From JAWWPG01 sp963820035 (lineage in GTDB: Bacteria; Actinomycetota; Actinomycetes; Propionibacteriales; Nocardioidaceae): a stretch of DNA of 64,000 bases. The stretch is taken from assembly GCA_963820035.1 (NCBI GenBank), contig CAWFYK010000001.1:310001-374000 (forward strand), in the 5' to 3' direction. Positions 8,814-17,990 of this stretch are shown here, in pieces; the stretch's first letter is position 1; the number at the start of each line of letters is the position of its first letter. Both the position numbers and the translations under genes were made by a program. The notes beneath the pieces are model-generated. The model made no database searches and was not told the origin of the DNA. It was given only the letters and a program-made list of their open reading frames with translations.

Positions 8814-8836
8814 CTAGTCCATTCCGTTCCACGTAT

Positions 8837-8868
8837 TGTCCGGTGCCATCGTATGGCACCCTCGGACA
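8837..8868 (-). promoter_or_regulatory. Inverted repeat upstream of sulfotransferase operon
   Basis: GGTGCCAT-CGT-ATGGCACC is a perfect 8-bp dyad, and an outer TGTCC/GGACA pair extends it across a 3-base bulge. It lies 24-55 bp before the sulfotransferase ATG. It could be an operator or a hairpin in the 5' leader. Confidence 0.5.
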
Positions 8869-9188
8869 GGGAGCGGCCACTGCCTGTAAGCGCCATACGC
8901 CGTTCGTCAGCATGCACGGCCGAACTGACCCCGCGCGACCCTGAGGATCCGGCGCTGCGCCTGTAGCGTCGGATGGAATGTTGAGCGACGAACCACAACC
9001 TCTTGCCTCGTGCCGAAAGGATACTTGAGGGACGCCCTTTTGTCAGACTAGGGCCCATATCGCGCCGTCGGGTATGCCGACCCGGCTGTCGTGCCGGGCG
9101 GCGGGTCAGCGGCCCGCGACGCAAACCGCTCGTCGCGCACCCTCCCGCGTGAGTGCGCGATCGGCGGACCCGGGGAGGGTCGCCATCG
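8869..9188. other. Intergenic stretch without recognised content
   Basis: Divergent intergenic DNA between the sulfotransferase operon and gabD2. I see no coding remnant, tandem repeat or RNA gene in it. It should hold the promoters of both units. Confidence 0.4.
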
Positions 9189-9194
9189 TAGGCT
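9189..9194 (+). promoter_or_regulatory. Likely -10 element of gabD2
   Basis: TAGGCT followed by six bases and the ATG at 9201, with no Shine-Dalgarno sequence: a leaderless-type start. The -35 region (GGACCC near 9166) is weak. Confidence 0.4.
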
Positions 9195-9200
9195 CGAAAC

Positions 9201-10808
9201 ATGGCTGATCCCACCCCCCTGCCTTCCCTCTCGCCCGCAGACCCCGAACACGACTCCTCGGCGACGTTCGCGCTCGAACCGGCGGTCGTTCGGGCGCTGT
9301 CGAGCCGCGCGGTCGCCACCTCAGGCGAGACATATGCGACATACGCCCCCTTTACCGGGCAGCCGATCGGGATGCTTCCGGTGTCGTCTGTCGCGGACGT
9401 CGGGGTCGCCGCCGGACGCGCCCGCGAGCTGCAGGTCGACTGGGCGGCACTGCCGGTCCAGAAGCGCAGTGAGATCCTGCTCACACTCCACGACCTGGTG
9501 CTCGATCGTCAGGACGAGATTCTCGACCTGATCCAATGGGAGTCGGGCAAGACCCGGGCGCACGCTTTCGAGGAGGTCGCCCACGTCGCGATGACGGCGC
9601 GGTACTACGGCCGACGCGGCCCTGGGCTGCTCGCCTCGTCTCGGCGGCTCGGGATCTACCCGGCCCTGACCCGCGTGGAGGTCCACCAGCAGCCCAAGGG
9701 TGTCGTGGGCATCATCTCGCCCTGGAACTACCCGTTCACGATGGCCCTGTCCGACGGCCTCGCGGCGCTGATGGCGGGCAACACGATCGTGCACAAGCCC
9801 GACTCGCAGACGGCACTCTCGGCCCTGTTCGGTGTCGGGCTGCTGCATGAGGCCGGGCTGCCCGAGGGCGCCTGGCAGGTCGTGCTGGGCCAGGGCCGCG
9901 TGCTCGGGCCGGCGATCATCGACAACGTCGACTACGTCTGCTTCACCGGGTCCACCCGCACCGGCCGAGAGGTCGGCGCCAGAGCGGCCGACCGGGTCAT
10001 CGGTGCGAGCCTCGAGCTCGGCGGCAAGAACCCGATGCTGGTCCTCCAGGACGCCGACCTCGACAGGGCGGCCGAGGTCGCCGTCCGGGCCTGCTTCTCG
10101 TCGGCCGGTCAGCTGTGTGTCTCGACGGAGCGGATGTATGTCGCCGAGCAGGTCTATGACGCGTTCCTCGAGCGCTTCCTGGAGCGGGTGCGCGCCATGC
10201 GACTGTCCGCCTCCTTCGACTACGGCGCCGACATGGGCAGCCTGGTCTCCCAGCAGCAGCTCGACACGGTCGTCCGGCACGTCGAGGACGCCCGCGCCCA
10301 CGGGGCGACGGTCCTCGCCGGCGGTCATCCGCGCTCCGACGTCGGACCGCTCTTCTATGCCCCCACGGTGTTGGCGGACGTGGGGCCGGGAGCTGAGTGC
10401 TTCGCGGAGGAGACGTTCGGCCCGGTCGTCTCGGTCTACCGCTTCACCGACGAGTCCGACGCCGTCGCTCGGGCCAACGAAGGTCCCTATGGTCTCAACG
10501 GCTGCGTTCTCACCGGCGACCCTCGACATGGTCGCGAGCTCGCCCGCCGGCTCCACTGCGGCAGCGTGACCGTCAACGAGAGCTATGCGGCCTCGTTCGG
10601 CTCCCTCGACGCGCCGATGGGCGGGATGCGCAGCTCGGGAGTCGGGCGACGGCAGGGACCCGAGGGGTTGCACCGCTTCACCGACCCCCAGACGGTGGCG
10701 ACTCAGCGGGGGCTACCGTTCCGGCCGGTGCTGGGGATGTCCGAACAGGCCTACACGCGCACGCTGACAACGACCTTGAGGTTGCTGAAGAAGGTGCATC
10801 GACCATGA
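9201..10808 (+). CDS. gabD2: Succinate-semialdehyde dehydrogenase
   Basis: An aldehyde dehydrogenase of 535 residues, of the GabD2 type. Visible are the cofactor region GIISPWNYPFTMAL, the turn FTGSTRTGREVG, the general-base glutamate in SLELGGKNPMLV and the nucleophile cysteine in FSSAGQLCVSTERMYV. It oxidises succinic semialdehyde to succinate (family knowledge). It overlaps the following GMC oxidoreductase by ATGA, so the two are coupled. Confidence 0.88.
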   Translation: MADPTPLPSLSPADPEHDSSATFALEPAVVRALSSRAVATSGETYATYAPFTGQPIGMLPVSSVADVGVAAGRARELQVDWAALPVQKRSEILLTLHDLVLDRQDEILDLIQWESGKTRAHAFEEVAHVAMTARYYGRRGPGLLASSRRLGIYPALTRVEVHQQPKGVVGIISPWNYPFTMALSDGLAALMAGNTIVHKPDSQTALSALFGVGLLHEAGLPEGAWQVVLGQGRVLGPAIIDNVDYVCFTGSTRTGREVGARAADRVIGASLELGGKNPMLVLQDADLDRAAEVAVRACFSSAGQLCVSTERMYVAEQVYDAFLERFLERVRAMRLSASFDYGADMGSLVSQQQLDTVVRHVEDARAHGATVLAGGHPRSDVGPLFYAPTVLADVGPGAECFAEETFGPVVSVYRFTDESDAVARANEGPYGLNGCVLTGDPRHGRELARRLHCGSVTVNESYAASFGSLDAPMGGMRSSGVGRRQGPEGLHRFTDPQTVATQRGLPFRPVLGMSEQAYTRTLTTTLRLLKKVHRP

Positions 10809-12532
10809 GCGAGAACGACTTCGACTACGACGTCCTCGTCGTCGGCTCCGGCTTCGGCGGCTCGGTGACCGCGCTGCGCCTGACGGAGAAGGGCTACCGG
10901 GTCGGCGTGCTCGAGGCGGGTGCCCGCTTCGATGAGTCGTCGTACCCGAAGACGTCCTGGGAGGTGCGGAAGTTCCTCTTCGCGCCCGCGCTCGGCTGCT
11001 ACGGCATCCAGCGGCTCGACGTGCTCAAGGACTGCATCATCATGTCCGGGGCGGGCGTCGGTGGTGGCTCCCTTGTCTATGCCAACACGCTGTACGAGCC
11101 TCTCGACGAGTTCTATGGCGACCCGTCCTGGAGCTCGATCACCGACTGGCGAGACGAGCTGGCGCCGTACTACGACCAGGCGAAGCGCATGCTCGGGGTC
11201 GTGGAGAACCCGACGATCACCCCCAGCGACAAGGTGATGCGTGAGGTCGCCAACGAGATGGGAGTCGGCGACACCTTCCATCCCACCCCCGTCGGCGTCT
11301 ATTTCGGAGCACCGGGCGAGACCGCCGCGGACCCCTACTTCGGCGGCGCGGGGCCGGAGCGCCGCGGGTGCATCGAGTGCGGGGAGTGCATGACGGGGTG
11401 TCGACACCACGCCAAGAACACGCTGCCGAAGAACTACCTCTACCTCGCCGAGCAGGCGGGAGCCGAGGTGCGCCCGCTCACGACGGTCGTCCGGGTGGCG
11501 CCCCGCTCCGGTGGAGGGTACGACGTCACGACGGCGCCGACGGGATCGCTGGCCACCCGGGGCCGAGGCCGGGGGCGCGGGCGCCGTCTGACGGTCCTGA
11601 CCGCCGAGCAGGTGGTGTTCTCGGCATCGGCGCTCGGGACGCAGCGGCTGCTGCACCGGATGAGAGACGAGGGAGCCCTGCCGGCGCTGTCTCAGCGCCT
11701 CGGCCATCTCGCGCGCACCAACTCGGAGTCCATCCTCGGCGCCATCTCGAAGGACACCACGATCGACTACAGCCAAGGCGTCGCGATCACGTCGTCGTTC
11801 CACCCCGATGCCCGGACCCATGTCGAGCCGGTCCGCTACGGCAAGGGGAGCAACGCGATGAGCTTCCTGCAGACCGTGTTGACCGACGAGGACCCCGACC
11901 GGCCGCGATGGCGGGTCTGGCTGCGGGAGATGTGGCGGCAGCGTCGCGACGTGCCTCACCTCTACAACCTCCGCCACTGGTCCGAGCGCACCGTGATCGC
12001 GCTCGTCATGCAGTCCCTCGACAACTCGATCACGACCTATACCCGTCGCAACCGGTTCACCGGGCGCCGCCACCTCACCTCGAAACAGGGCCACGGCCGG
12101 CCCAACCCGACGTCGATCCCGATCGCCAACGAGGCGGCCCGCCGGATGGCCGCACTTGTCGACGGCCACCCGGGCGGCACGATCGGCGAGCCGTTCAAGC
12201 GACCGCTGACCGCCCACTTCATCGGCGGCTGCGCAATCGGCGAGAGCATCGAGCACGGAGTCATCGACGGCTATCAACGCGTCTACGGCTACCAGGGTCT
12301 CCACATCGTGGACGGGTCGGCGATCTCGGCCAACCTGGGGGTCAACCCGTCTCTCACGATCACCGCGCAGGCCGAGCGGGCGATGGCGTTCTGGCCCAAC
12401 AAGGGCGAGTCCGACCCGCGACCGCCGCTTGGGTCGTCGTACGAGCGAGTGGCACCGATCCCGCCGCAGGCGCCGACCGTGCCGGACGCCGCGCCTGGGG
12501 CGTTGAGACTCCCCATCGTCGGCGTCAGCTGA
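10805..12532 (+). CDS. GMC oxidoreductase, ChoD-like, with ferredoxin-like Cys motif
   Basis: A 575-residue FAD oxidoreductase. The FAD-binding Rossmann motif VVGSGFGGSVTALRL is at the N-terminus and a C-terminal GMC block reads FIGGCAIGES, then GLHIVDGSAISANLGVNPS. Near residue 200 it carries CIECGECMTGC, a C-x2-C-x2-C-x3-C arrangement like a 4Fe-4S site. Mycobacterial ChoD has the same arrangement and also lies next to guaB3-guaB. The longer frame back to 10397 runs through gabD2, so the start is the ATG at 10805 that overlaps the gabD2 stop. Cholesterol oxidase activity is not shown by the sequence. Confidence 0.88.
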   Translation: MSENDFDYDVLVVGSGFGGSVTALRLTEKGYRVGVLEAGARFDESSYPKTSWEVRKFLFAPALGCYGIQRLDVLKDCIIMSGAGVGGGSLVYANTLYEPLDEFYGDPSWSSITDWRDELAPYYDQAKRMLGVVENPTITPSDKVMREVANEMGVGDTFHPTPVGVYFGAPGETAADPYFGGAGPERRGCIECGECMTGCRHHAKNTLPKNYLYLAEQAGAEVRPLTTVVRVAPRSGGGYDVTTAPTGSLATRGRGRGRGRRLTVLTAEQVVFSASALGTQRLLHRMRDEGALPALSQRLGHLARTNSESILGAISKDTTIDYSQGVAITSSFHPDARTHVEPVRYGKGSNAMSFLQTVLTDEDPDRPRWRVWLREMWRQRRDVPHLYNLRHWSERTVIALVMQSLDNSITTYTRRNRFTGRRHLTSKQGHGRPNPTSIPIANEAARRMAALVDGHPGGTIGEPFKRPLTAHFIGGCAIGESIEHGVIDGYQRVYGYQGLHIVDGSAISANLGVNPSLTITAQAERAMAFWPNKGESDPRPPLGSSYERVAPIPPQAPTVPDAAPGALRLPIVGVS

Positions 12533-12647
12533 CCAGAGCCGCCGCCACGGGCAAAAGGGCGCCTCACGATGACGTCGGGGTGAAGAGCGCCGTGACGCAG
12601 CGGCTGTCGAACCGCGAGCGTCGTGCAGGGACCGCGGGATCGAAGCT

Positions 12648-12702
12648 CAATTGCGGGAAAGTGCAGGTTTCGAGCCCCCGAAAACCTGCGTTCTCCCGCA
12701 AT
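12648..12702. repeat. Family C 55-bp palindrome, copy 1
   Basis: Left arm TTGCGGGAAAGTGCAGGTTT and right arm AAACCTGCGTTCTCCCGCAA around a short loop. The arms differ at three places, two of which would be G-U pairs in RNA. The element and its right flank (GCGGCCGGGG) recur at 49451-49516. It lies between the ChoD-like gene and guaA. Confidence 0.9.
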
Positions 12703-12797
12703 CCGCGGCCGGGGCGGGGCGGCCTCGCGTTGCTGGGCGGCCGATAGGATGACGACCGTCGGCGGTCGCCGGCAACCGCAACGCGAGAGGGTCTCCG

Positions 12798-14366
12798 GTG
12801 GGCGTCGATCATGACCTCGTCCTCGTCGTCGACTTCGGGGCGCAGTACGCCCAGCTGATCGCCCGTCGGGTCCGGGAGGCCCGGGTCTACTCCGAGATCG
12901 TGCCGCACACGATGAGTGCCGCCGAGATGTTGGCCAAGGGCCCGAAGGCGATCATCCTCAGCGGAGGACCCCAGTCGGTCTATACCGAGGGCGCTCCCAA
13001 GCTGGACGACGACGTGCTCACCGCGGGCGTCCCAGTGTTCGGGATCTGCTACGGCTTCCAGGCGATGGCGCAGGCGCTCGGGGGTGAGGTACGCCGGACG
13101 GGCATCTCCGAGTTCGGCCGGACCACCGTGCGGGTGCGTGAAGCCGGCACCTTGCTGGCGGGCCTCCCGAGCGGCCAACGCGTCTGGATGAGCCATGGGG
13201 ACGCGGTGGCGGTGGAGCCCCCCGGCTTCACGACTCTCGCCTCCACGGGCGATACGCCGGTCGCGGCGTTCGAGGCGGTGGATCGAGGTTTCGCCGGCGT
13301 GCAATGGCACCCGGAGGTGTTGCATACCGAGAACGGCCAGCGGGTGCTCGAGCGGTTCCTGCACGAGATCGCCGGCTGCCGACAGACCTGGACGGTCGGC
13401 AATGTCGTCGACGAGCAGGTCGAGTCGATCCGCGAACAGGTGGGGGACAAGCGGGCGATCTGCGGTCTCTCCGGGGGTGTCGACTCGGCAGTGGCCGCAG
13501 CCCTAGTCCAGCGGGCGATCGGCGACCGGCTGACGTGTGTCTTCGTCGACCATGGCCTGATGCGCCAAGGCGAGGCCGAGCAGGTCGAGCGCGACTTCGT
13601 GGCCGCGACCGGGGTCCGGTTGCGCGTGGTCGACGCCGCGAAGGACTTCCTCGATGCCCTGGCCGGGGTGAGTGATCCGGAGCAGAAGCGCAAGATCGTC
13701 GGCCGCGAGTTCATCCGGAGCTTCGAGGGCGCCGAGCGGGAGATCGTCGCCGAGGCGGGCGAGAGCGATGCTCCCGTCGAGTTCCTCGTCCAAGGCACGC
13801 TCTACCCCGATGTCGTCGAGTCAGGCGGCGGAGTCGGCGCGGCCACGATCAAGTCGCACCACAACGTCGGCGGGCTGCCGGACGACCTGCAGTTCTCGCT
13901 CGTGGAGCCGCTCCGCACCCTGTTCAAGGACGAGGTACGCCGGGTGGGTGAGGAACTCGGTTTGCCGGCCGACATCGTCTGGCGCCAGCCGTTCCCCGGC
14001 CCGGGCCTCAGCATCCGGATCGTCGGCGACGTGACGGAGGAGCGACTGTCGGTGCTGCGGGAGGCGGACGCCATCGCCCGGGCCGAGCTCACCGCGGCGG
14101 GGCTCGATCGGGACATCTGGCAGTTCCCCGTCGTCCTGCTGGCTGATGTGCGGTCGGTGGGTGTGCAGGGAGACGGCCGCACCTACGGCCATCCCGTCGT
14201 ACTCCGACCTGTCACGTCGGAAGACGCGATGACGGCCGACTGGGCGAGGCTGCCCTACGACGTGATCGAGCGCATCTCCACCCGCATCACCAACGAGGTG
14301 CGCGAGATCAACCGCGTCGTCGTCGACGTGACGAGCAAGCCGCCCGGCACCATCGAGTGGGAGTAA
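12798..14366 (+). CDS. guaA: GMP synthase (glutamine-hydrolysing)
   Basis: Aminates XMP to GMP. 522 residues. The class I glutamine amidotransferase domain has the nucleophile in FGICYGFQAMAQ and its His-Glu in VQWHPEVLH. The ATP-pyrophosphatase domain has the P-loop GLSGGVDSAVAAAL, and the C-terminal dimerisation domain ends KPPGTIEWE. The GTG start follows GAGAGGG. A possible -10 (TAGGAT, 12745-12750) lies about 50 bp upstream. With guaB and guaB3 this completes IMP to GMP within 14 kb. Confidence 0.97.
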   Translation: MGVDHDLVLVVDFGAQYAQLIARRVREARVYSEIVPHTMSAAEMLAKGPKAIILSGGPQSVYTEGAPKLDDDVLTAGVPVFGICYGFQAMAQALGGEVRRTGISEFGRTTVRVREAGTLLAGLPSGQRVWMSHGDAVAVEPPGFTTLASTGDTPVAAFEAVDRGFAGVQWHPEVLHTENGQRVLERFLHEIAGCRQTWTVGNVVDEQVESIREQVGDKRAICGLSGGVDSAVAAALVQRAIGDRLTCVFVDHGLMRQGEAEQVERDFVAATGVRLRVVDAAKDFLDALAGVSDPEQKRKIVGREFIRSFEGAEREIVAEAGESDAPVEFLVQGTLYPDVVESGGGVGAATIKSHHNVGGLPDDLQFSLVEPLRTLFKDEVRRVGEELGLPADIVWRQPFPGPGLSIRIVGDVTEERLSVLREADAIARAELTAAGLDRDIWQFPVVLLADVRSVGVQGDGRTYGHPVVLRPVTSEDAMTADWARLPYDVIERISTRITNEVREINRVVVDVTSKPPGTIEWE

Positions 14367-14560
14367 GCCGCCGACTCTGGCGCGGGCTGCCTCGAACCCC
14401 ACCAGCGGTTCGGGAACACCCAGGCCCTCTCAGCGAACGGCAACGCCACGAAGGCGACAAGGGTGGTCACTCCCACGGGGCGCGGCACCAGCATGGCCGC
14501 GAGGCCGAAAGCGCCACCGATCAAGAATCCGGCCCAGCTATGGGAGGCCGATGGCGTCAT
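14255..14560 (-). CDS. Possible small membrane protein overlapping guaA end
   Basis: A 101-residue reading frame whose first 50 residues look like two membrane segments (WAGFLIGGAFGLAAMLV and TTLVAFVALPFAERAWVF). The last 35 or so residues are antisense to the guaA 3' end and look meaningless, so the gene may have lost its own stop. The Shine-Dalgarno sequence is weak. No family recognised. Confidence 0.3.
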   Translation of the reverse strand: MTPSASHSWAGFLIGGAFGLAAMLVPRPVGVTTLVAFVALPFAERAWVFPNRWWGSRQPAPESAAYSHSMVPGGLLVTSTTTRLISRTSLVMRVEMRSITS

Positions 14561-14607
14561 TAGGGCAGCATCCAGCGCGGCGCCGTTCGCGGTAGGTCGT
14601 GCCGTCG

Positions 14608-14793
14608 TCAGTCCGCGTGGCCACGGAAGGCTCCGACGCTGGACCTGCGGTCGTGCCGCACGATCAGGAACACAGCTCCGACCACCGCAATCGCGAGGAT
14701 GAGCAGCTCGGGCGTCCCGACTTCGCCACCGAAGGCGATCAGAAGTGCGGCGGCGACGAGCAGCACCATGATGATCTTGACGAGCGTGCTCAT
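14608..14793 (-). CDS. Small two-helix membrane protein
   Basis: 61 residues, MSTLVKIIMVLLVAAALLIA followed by a second hydrophobic stretch (LLILAIAVVGAVFLIV) and a basic tail (RHDRR). The start is fixed by a strong GGGAGGTGGG six bases before the ATG; a longer frame to 14910 lacks such support. No family recognised. Confidence 0.6.
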   Translation of the reverse strand: MSTLVKIIMVLLVAAALLIAFGGEVGTPELLILAIAVVGAVFLIVRHDRRSSVGAFRGHAD

Positions 14794-14941
14794 AGATCCC
14801 ACCTCCCGGTGTCGAGGGAACACCATCATTATGGAACCTTCGAGGGCCCAGCACTGCGCAAAGCGGCATCGGGGGACAGCTGATGGCAGTGGGGACATCA
14901 TTCGCCCCACTCACCGAGCAGTCGAGTCGAGGAGGAACCGA

Positions 14942-16192
14942 GTGGAGATGGCGAGTCCACGTCAGCCGGCGGCTGGTGGTTTCAGCCTGCTCAGCCATCT
15001 CGAGTGTCCGAGCTGCCGCCGGATCCACGACGCCACCCGGCTGCAGGGGCTCTGCCCGGCGTGCGGCTCGCCGCTGCTGGCCCGTTACGACCTCAGCGCC
15101 GTGACCACCTCGCGGGAGGACATCGCCGAGCGGAGTCCCGACCTGTGGCGCTACCACGAGCTGCTCCCTGTTGCCTCGGCTGACCACGTCGTCAGCCTCG
15201 GCGAGGGGATGACGCCCCTGCTGCGCGCGCCCGGGCTCGGCGCCGAGCTCGGGATCGACCGGCTGTTCATCAAGGACGACGGTCTGCTGCCGACCGGCTC
15301 GTTCAAGGCGCGCGGCGCTGCGGTGGGAGTCTCGCGTGCCCTCGAGCTCGGCGCAGAACGGCTTGCGATGCCGACGAACGGCAACGCCGGTGCTGCCTGG
15401 TCGGCGTACGCCGCCCGTGCAGGTCTGCGGATGCTCGTCGCCATGCCGGTGGGGGCACCGTCGATCACCAGAGCCGAGACGGCGGTGGCGGGCGCCGACC
15501 TCTGGCTCGTCGACGGGCTGATCTCCGATGCGGGCCGGCTCGTCGCCGCGGCTGTCGCCGAGAGCCCAGAGGCGTGGTTCGACGTTGCGACGCTCAAGGA
15601 GCCCTATCGGATCGAGGGCAAGAAGACGATGGGGTTCGAGATCGCCGAGCAGCTGGGCTGGCGGATGCCCGATGTCATCATCTATCCGACGGGTGGCGGC
15701 GTCGGCCTGATCGGCATCCACAAGGCGCTGTCCGAGTTGCGGGAGCTCGGGTGGGTGACGGGGGACCTGCCGCGACTGGTCGCCGTCCAGTCCACCGGCT
15801 GCGCACCGATCGTGGCGGCGTTCGAGGCCGGCGCCACCGTGTCGGAGCCGTGGCCCGACGCAGCGACGGTGGCGTTCGGCCTCACTGTGCCGAAGCCACT
15901 GGGCGACTTCCTGGTGCTCGAGGCGCTCGCGGCCACGTCGGGGCAGGCGCTCGCCGTCACCGACGATGACCTGCTCCGGGACGTCGAGGTGGCGGCGCAG
16001 CTTGAGGGCCTGTTCCTGTGTCCCGAGGGTGCGGCCACCATCACGGCCGCTCGCGCGCTTCGACAGAGGGGCTGGATCCGACCCGACGACGAGGTCGTGC
16101 TGCTCAACACCGGCGCGGGTGTCCTTTACCCCGACACCGTCAAGGTCGACTCTCCGGTTGTTGCCGCCCGTGGGACCATCACCGTCGCCTGA
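14942..16192 (+). CDS. thrC: Threonine synthase
   Basis: PLP enzyme converting O-phosphohomoserine to threonine. 416 residues from the GTG at 14942, chosen because AGGAGG ends six bases upstream; an ATG at 14948 is the alternative. A four-cysteine ribbon (CPSCRRIHD, then CPACGSPLL) opens the protein, typical of one threonine-synthase branch. The PLP lysine is in TGSFKARGAAVG and the phosphate-binding glycines in YPTGGGVGLIG. A decayed copy of its 3' end lies 1.5 kb downstream. Confidence 0.88.
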   Translation: MEMASPRQPAAGGFSLLSHLECPSCRRIHDATRLQGLCPACGSPLLARYDLSAVTTSREDIAERSPDLWRYHELLPVASADHVVSLGEGMTPLLRAPGLGAELGIDRLFIKDDGLLPTGSFKARGAAVGVSRALELGAERLAMPTNGNAGAAWSAYAARAGLRMLVAMPVGAPSITRAETAVAGADLWLVDGLISDAGRLVAAAVAESPEAWFDVATLKEPYRIEGKKTMGFEIAEQLGWRMPDVIIYPTGGGVGLIGIHKALSELRELGWVTGDLPRLVAVQSTGCAPIVAAFEAGATVSEPWPDAATVAFGLTVPKPLGDFLVLEALAATSGQALAVTDDDLLRDVEVAAQLEGLFLCPEGAATITAARALRQRGWIRPDDEVVLLNTGAGVLYPDTVKVDSPVVAARGTITVA

Positions 16193-16333
16193 AGGCGACC
16201 TCGACCTTTGCCGGCATGAGGCGCTGACCTGGGAAACCTCGCTATTGCCCCTTGTCGTCGCAGGGCGCATGCTCGTGGCACAGCGGCGGCGTTCGTCACC
16301 GGCGTCCCGGCCCGAGGACTCAAGGAGCCCAGC

Positions 16334-17719
16334 ATGAGGAAGTCCTTCATCGCCTTCTGCATCACCCTCATCGCGTGCTACGCCCTGCTGTCCGCCACTC
16401 TGCTCCATCCGGCGGCCGCGAGCGCGGGCCCGTCGGCCCCGGGTGCTTCGCCCATGCGGCAGGTGGCTGCTGCCACTCCGATCCAGCATGTGGTGGTGAT
16501 CTACCAGGAGAACCACACCTTCGACGACGTGCTCGGTGCGGTGTGCCAGACCCGGTCCAACCCTTGCAACGGTTATGCCGGGCCGGTGACCTTCGCGGAT
16601 GGCACCACGGCGAGCAACATCGTGCAACCGGATGTGGTTCCCACGGTGGACCACGCGCCCGATGCGCAGGCCTCTGGCCTGTCCAACCAATGGGACAAGA
16701 TCGGCGGTTGTCTCACGGCCCCCCACAGGTGCGTCTCGCACTCGGACCCGGCCAACATCCCCAACCTCGCCGCCCTCGCCAACACGTTCGCGGTGTCCGA
16801 CGCGACATTCGCCGCCGGGAAGTCCGCATCCTTCGGGGCCCACGTCACGCTGGCTGCCGGGACGTTCGACGGGTTCGCGGGCTATAACCCGAGGAAGTCC
16901 ACGACTGGTGCGAAAGTTGGCCCGGGCTGGGGGTGCCCGAGCAATCGGGACGCGCTCTGGGGGCCACCGGGTCACCAGGACTTCGAACCCTCGTGTATCC
17001 CCGACGAGCACGGCAAGGGTCCCTACCGCGACAGCCCCGTGCCCTACGTTCCTACGGTCATGGAGCGGATGGAGTCGGCGAGACTCAGCTGGCACATCTA
17101 CCAGGGTGCGCCGTCGAAGAAGCCCGAGGACTCGGTCTTCTCGTTGTGCACGTACTTCGACTGGTGCTACCACAACCGCTTCAGGACGCAGTACGACTCG
17201 TCGAGTGACGACTTCATCTCGGCAGCGCAGGGCGGCAGGCTCCCGAATCTGTCCCTGATCATGCCGGTCAGCCAGATCTCCCAGCACAACAGCACGAGCA
17301 TGAGGCGGGGGGACAACTACATCGGAGATCTGGTCAGTTCGGTGGAGAACAGCCCGGAGTGGGACAGCACGGCGATCTTCATCACCTACGACGACTGCGG
17401 CTGCTTCTATGACCACGTGGTGCCGCCGGCCGGGCTGGGCCTCCGTAACCCGATGGTCATCGTCAGCCCCTGGGCGAAACCCGCCTACACGGACAGCACG
17501 ACGGCAGTCCAGCCGTACTCGATGCTGGCATTCATCCAGCACAACTTCGGGCTTGCGTCGCTGACGTCTGATGTGGACAACGCCTACGACTACCGAAACT
17601 CGTTCGACTTCGGCCAGCAGCCTCTCGTCGGACCCGCGATGACGAGGACGGGGATCTCGGCGGGGGAGCGTGCCCGCCTCGCGAAGCTGGCGCCGACGAT
17701 CGAGGACGATCCGACCTAG
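16334..17719 (+). CDS. Secreted phosphoesterase (phospholipase C / acid phosphatase family)
   Basis: 461 residues with a signal peptide (basic start, hydrophobic FIAFCITLIACYALLSATLL, cleavage probably near HPAAASAG). The phosphoesterase family opens with VVIYQENHTFDDVLG, whose Glu-Asn is metal-binding, and later has FITYDDCGCFYDHVVPP with the Asp-Asp and His ligands. It probably acts outside the cell on phosphate esters; phospholipid or nucleotide substrates cannot be told apart. The gene sits between intact thrC and the relic of a second thrC end. Confidence 0.87.
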   Translation: MRKSFIAFCITLIACYALLSATLLHPAAASAGPSAPGASPMRQVAAATPIQHVVVIYQENHTFDDVLGAVCQTRSNPCNGYAGPVTFADGTTASNIVQPDVVPTVDHAPDAQASGLSNQWDKIGGCLTAPHRCVSHSDPANIPNLAALANTFAVSDATFAAGKSASFGAHVTLAAGTFDGFAGYNPRKSTTGAKVGPGWGCPSNRDALWGPPGHQDFEPSCIPDEHGKGPYRDSPVPYVPTVMERMESARLSWHIYQGAPSKKPEDSVFSLCTYFDWCYHNRFRTQYDSSSDDFISAAQGGRLPNLSLIMPVSQISQHNSTSMRRGDNYIGDLVSSVENSPEWDSTAIFITYDDCGCFYDHVVPPAGLGLRNPMVIVSPWAKPAYTDSTTAVQPYSMLAFIQHNFGLASLTSDVDNAYDYRNSFDFGQQPLVGPAMTRTGISAGERARLAKLAPTIEDDPT

Positions 17720-17724
17720 CTCAT

Positions 17725-17934
17725 CCACCGCTCAGGGCCGGTCAGGAAGGGCGACCACTGTCACGACGGCTCGCCCTCGTCGACAACAGGGTGGGATCCG
17801 ACCCGCCGGCGAGGTCGACCCGCTCGACACCCGGGCTGGTGTCGTTCACTCCCGACAACGTCCAGCTCGACGAGCCGCTCGTCGTACCCGAGGGGTCGAT
17901 TGATCTCGGCGGCACGACCCCGCGGGCCGGCTGA
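17725..17934 (+). pseudogene. Relic of a threonine synthase 3' end
   Basis: In one frame the DNA reads GRATTVTTARPRRQQGGIRP, then AGEVDPLDTRAGVV. This aligns to thrC residues reading EGAATITAARALRQRGWIRP, then DDEVVLLNTGAGVL. A frame change near 17850 continues with SFTPDNVQLDEPLVVPEG, matching the thrC end (YPDTVKVDSPVV). There is no start codon and the frame is broken, so it is a remnant of a second, diverged thrC copy. It begins just after the phosphoesterase stop. Confidence 0.78.
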
Positions 17935-17990
17935 GGATCTGTTCGGCGACCCTCAGCCGTCATCCGCACGGATGCTGCGGCTCACCCCCC

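Noticed and set aside
14255..17728. Very long minus-strand open frame (1157 codons) across thrC and the phosphoesterase gene
   Set aside because: It is antisense to two clearly coding genes and low in recognisable domains; high GC keeps the frame open. Only its first-read end near guaA might contain a small real protein.
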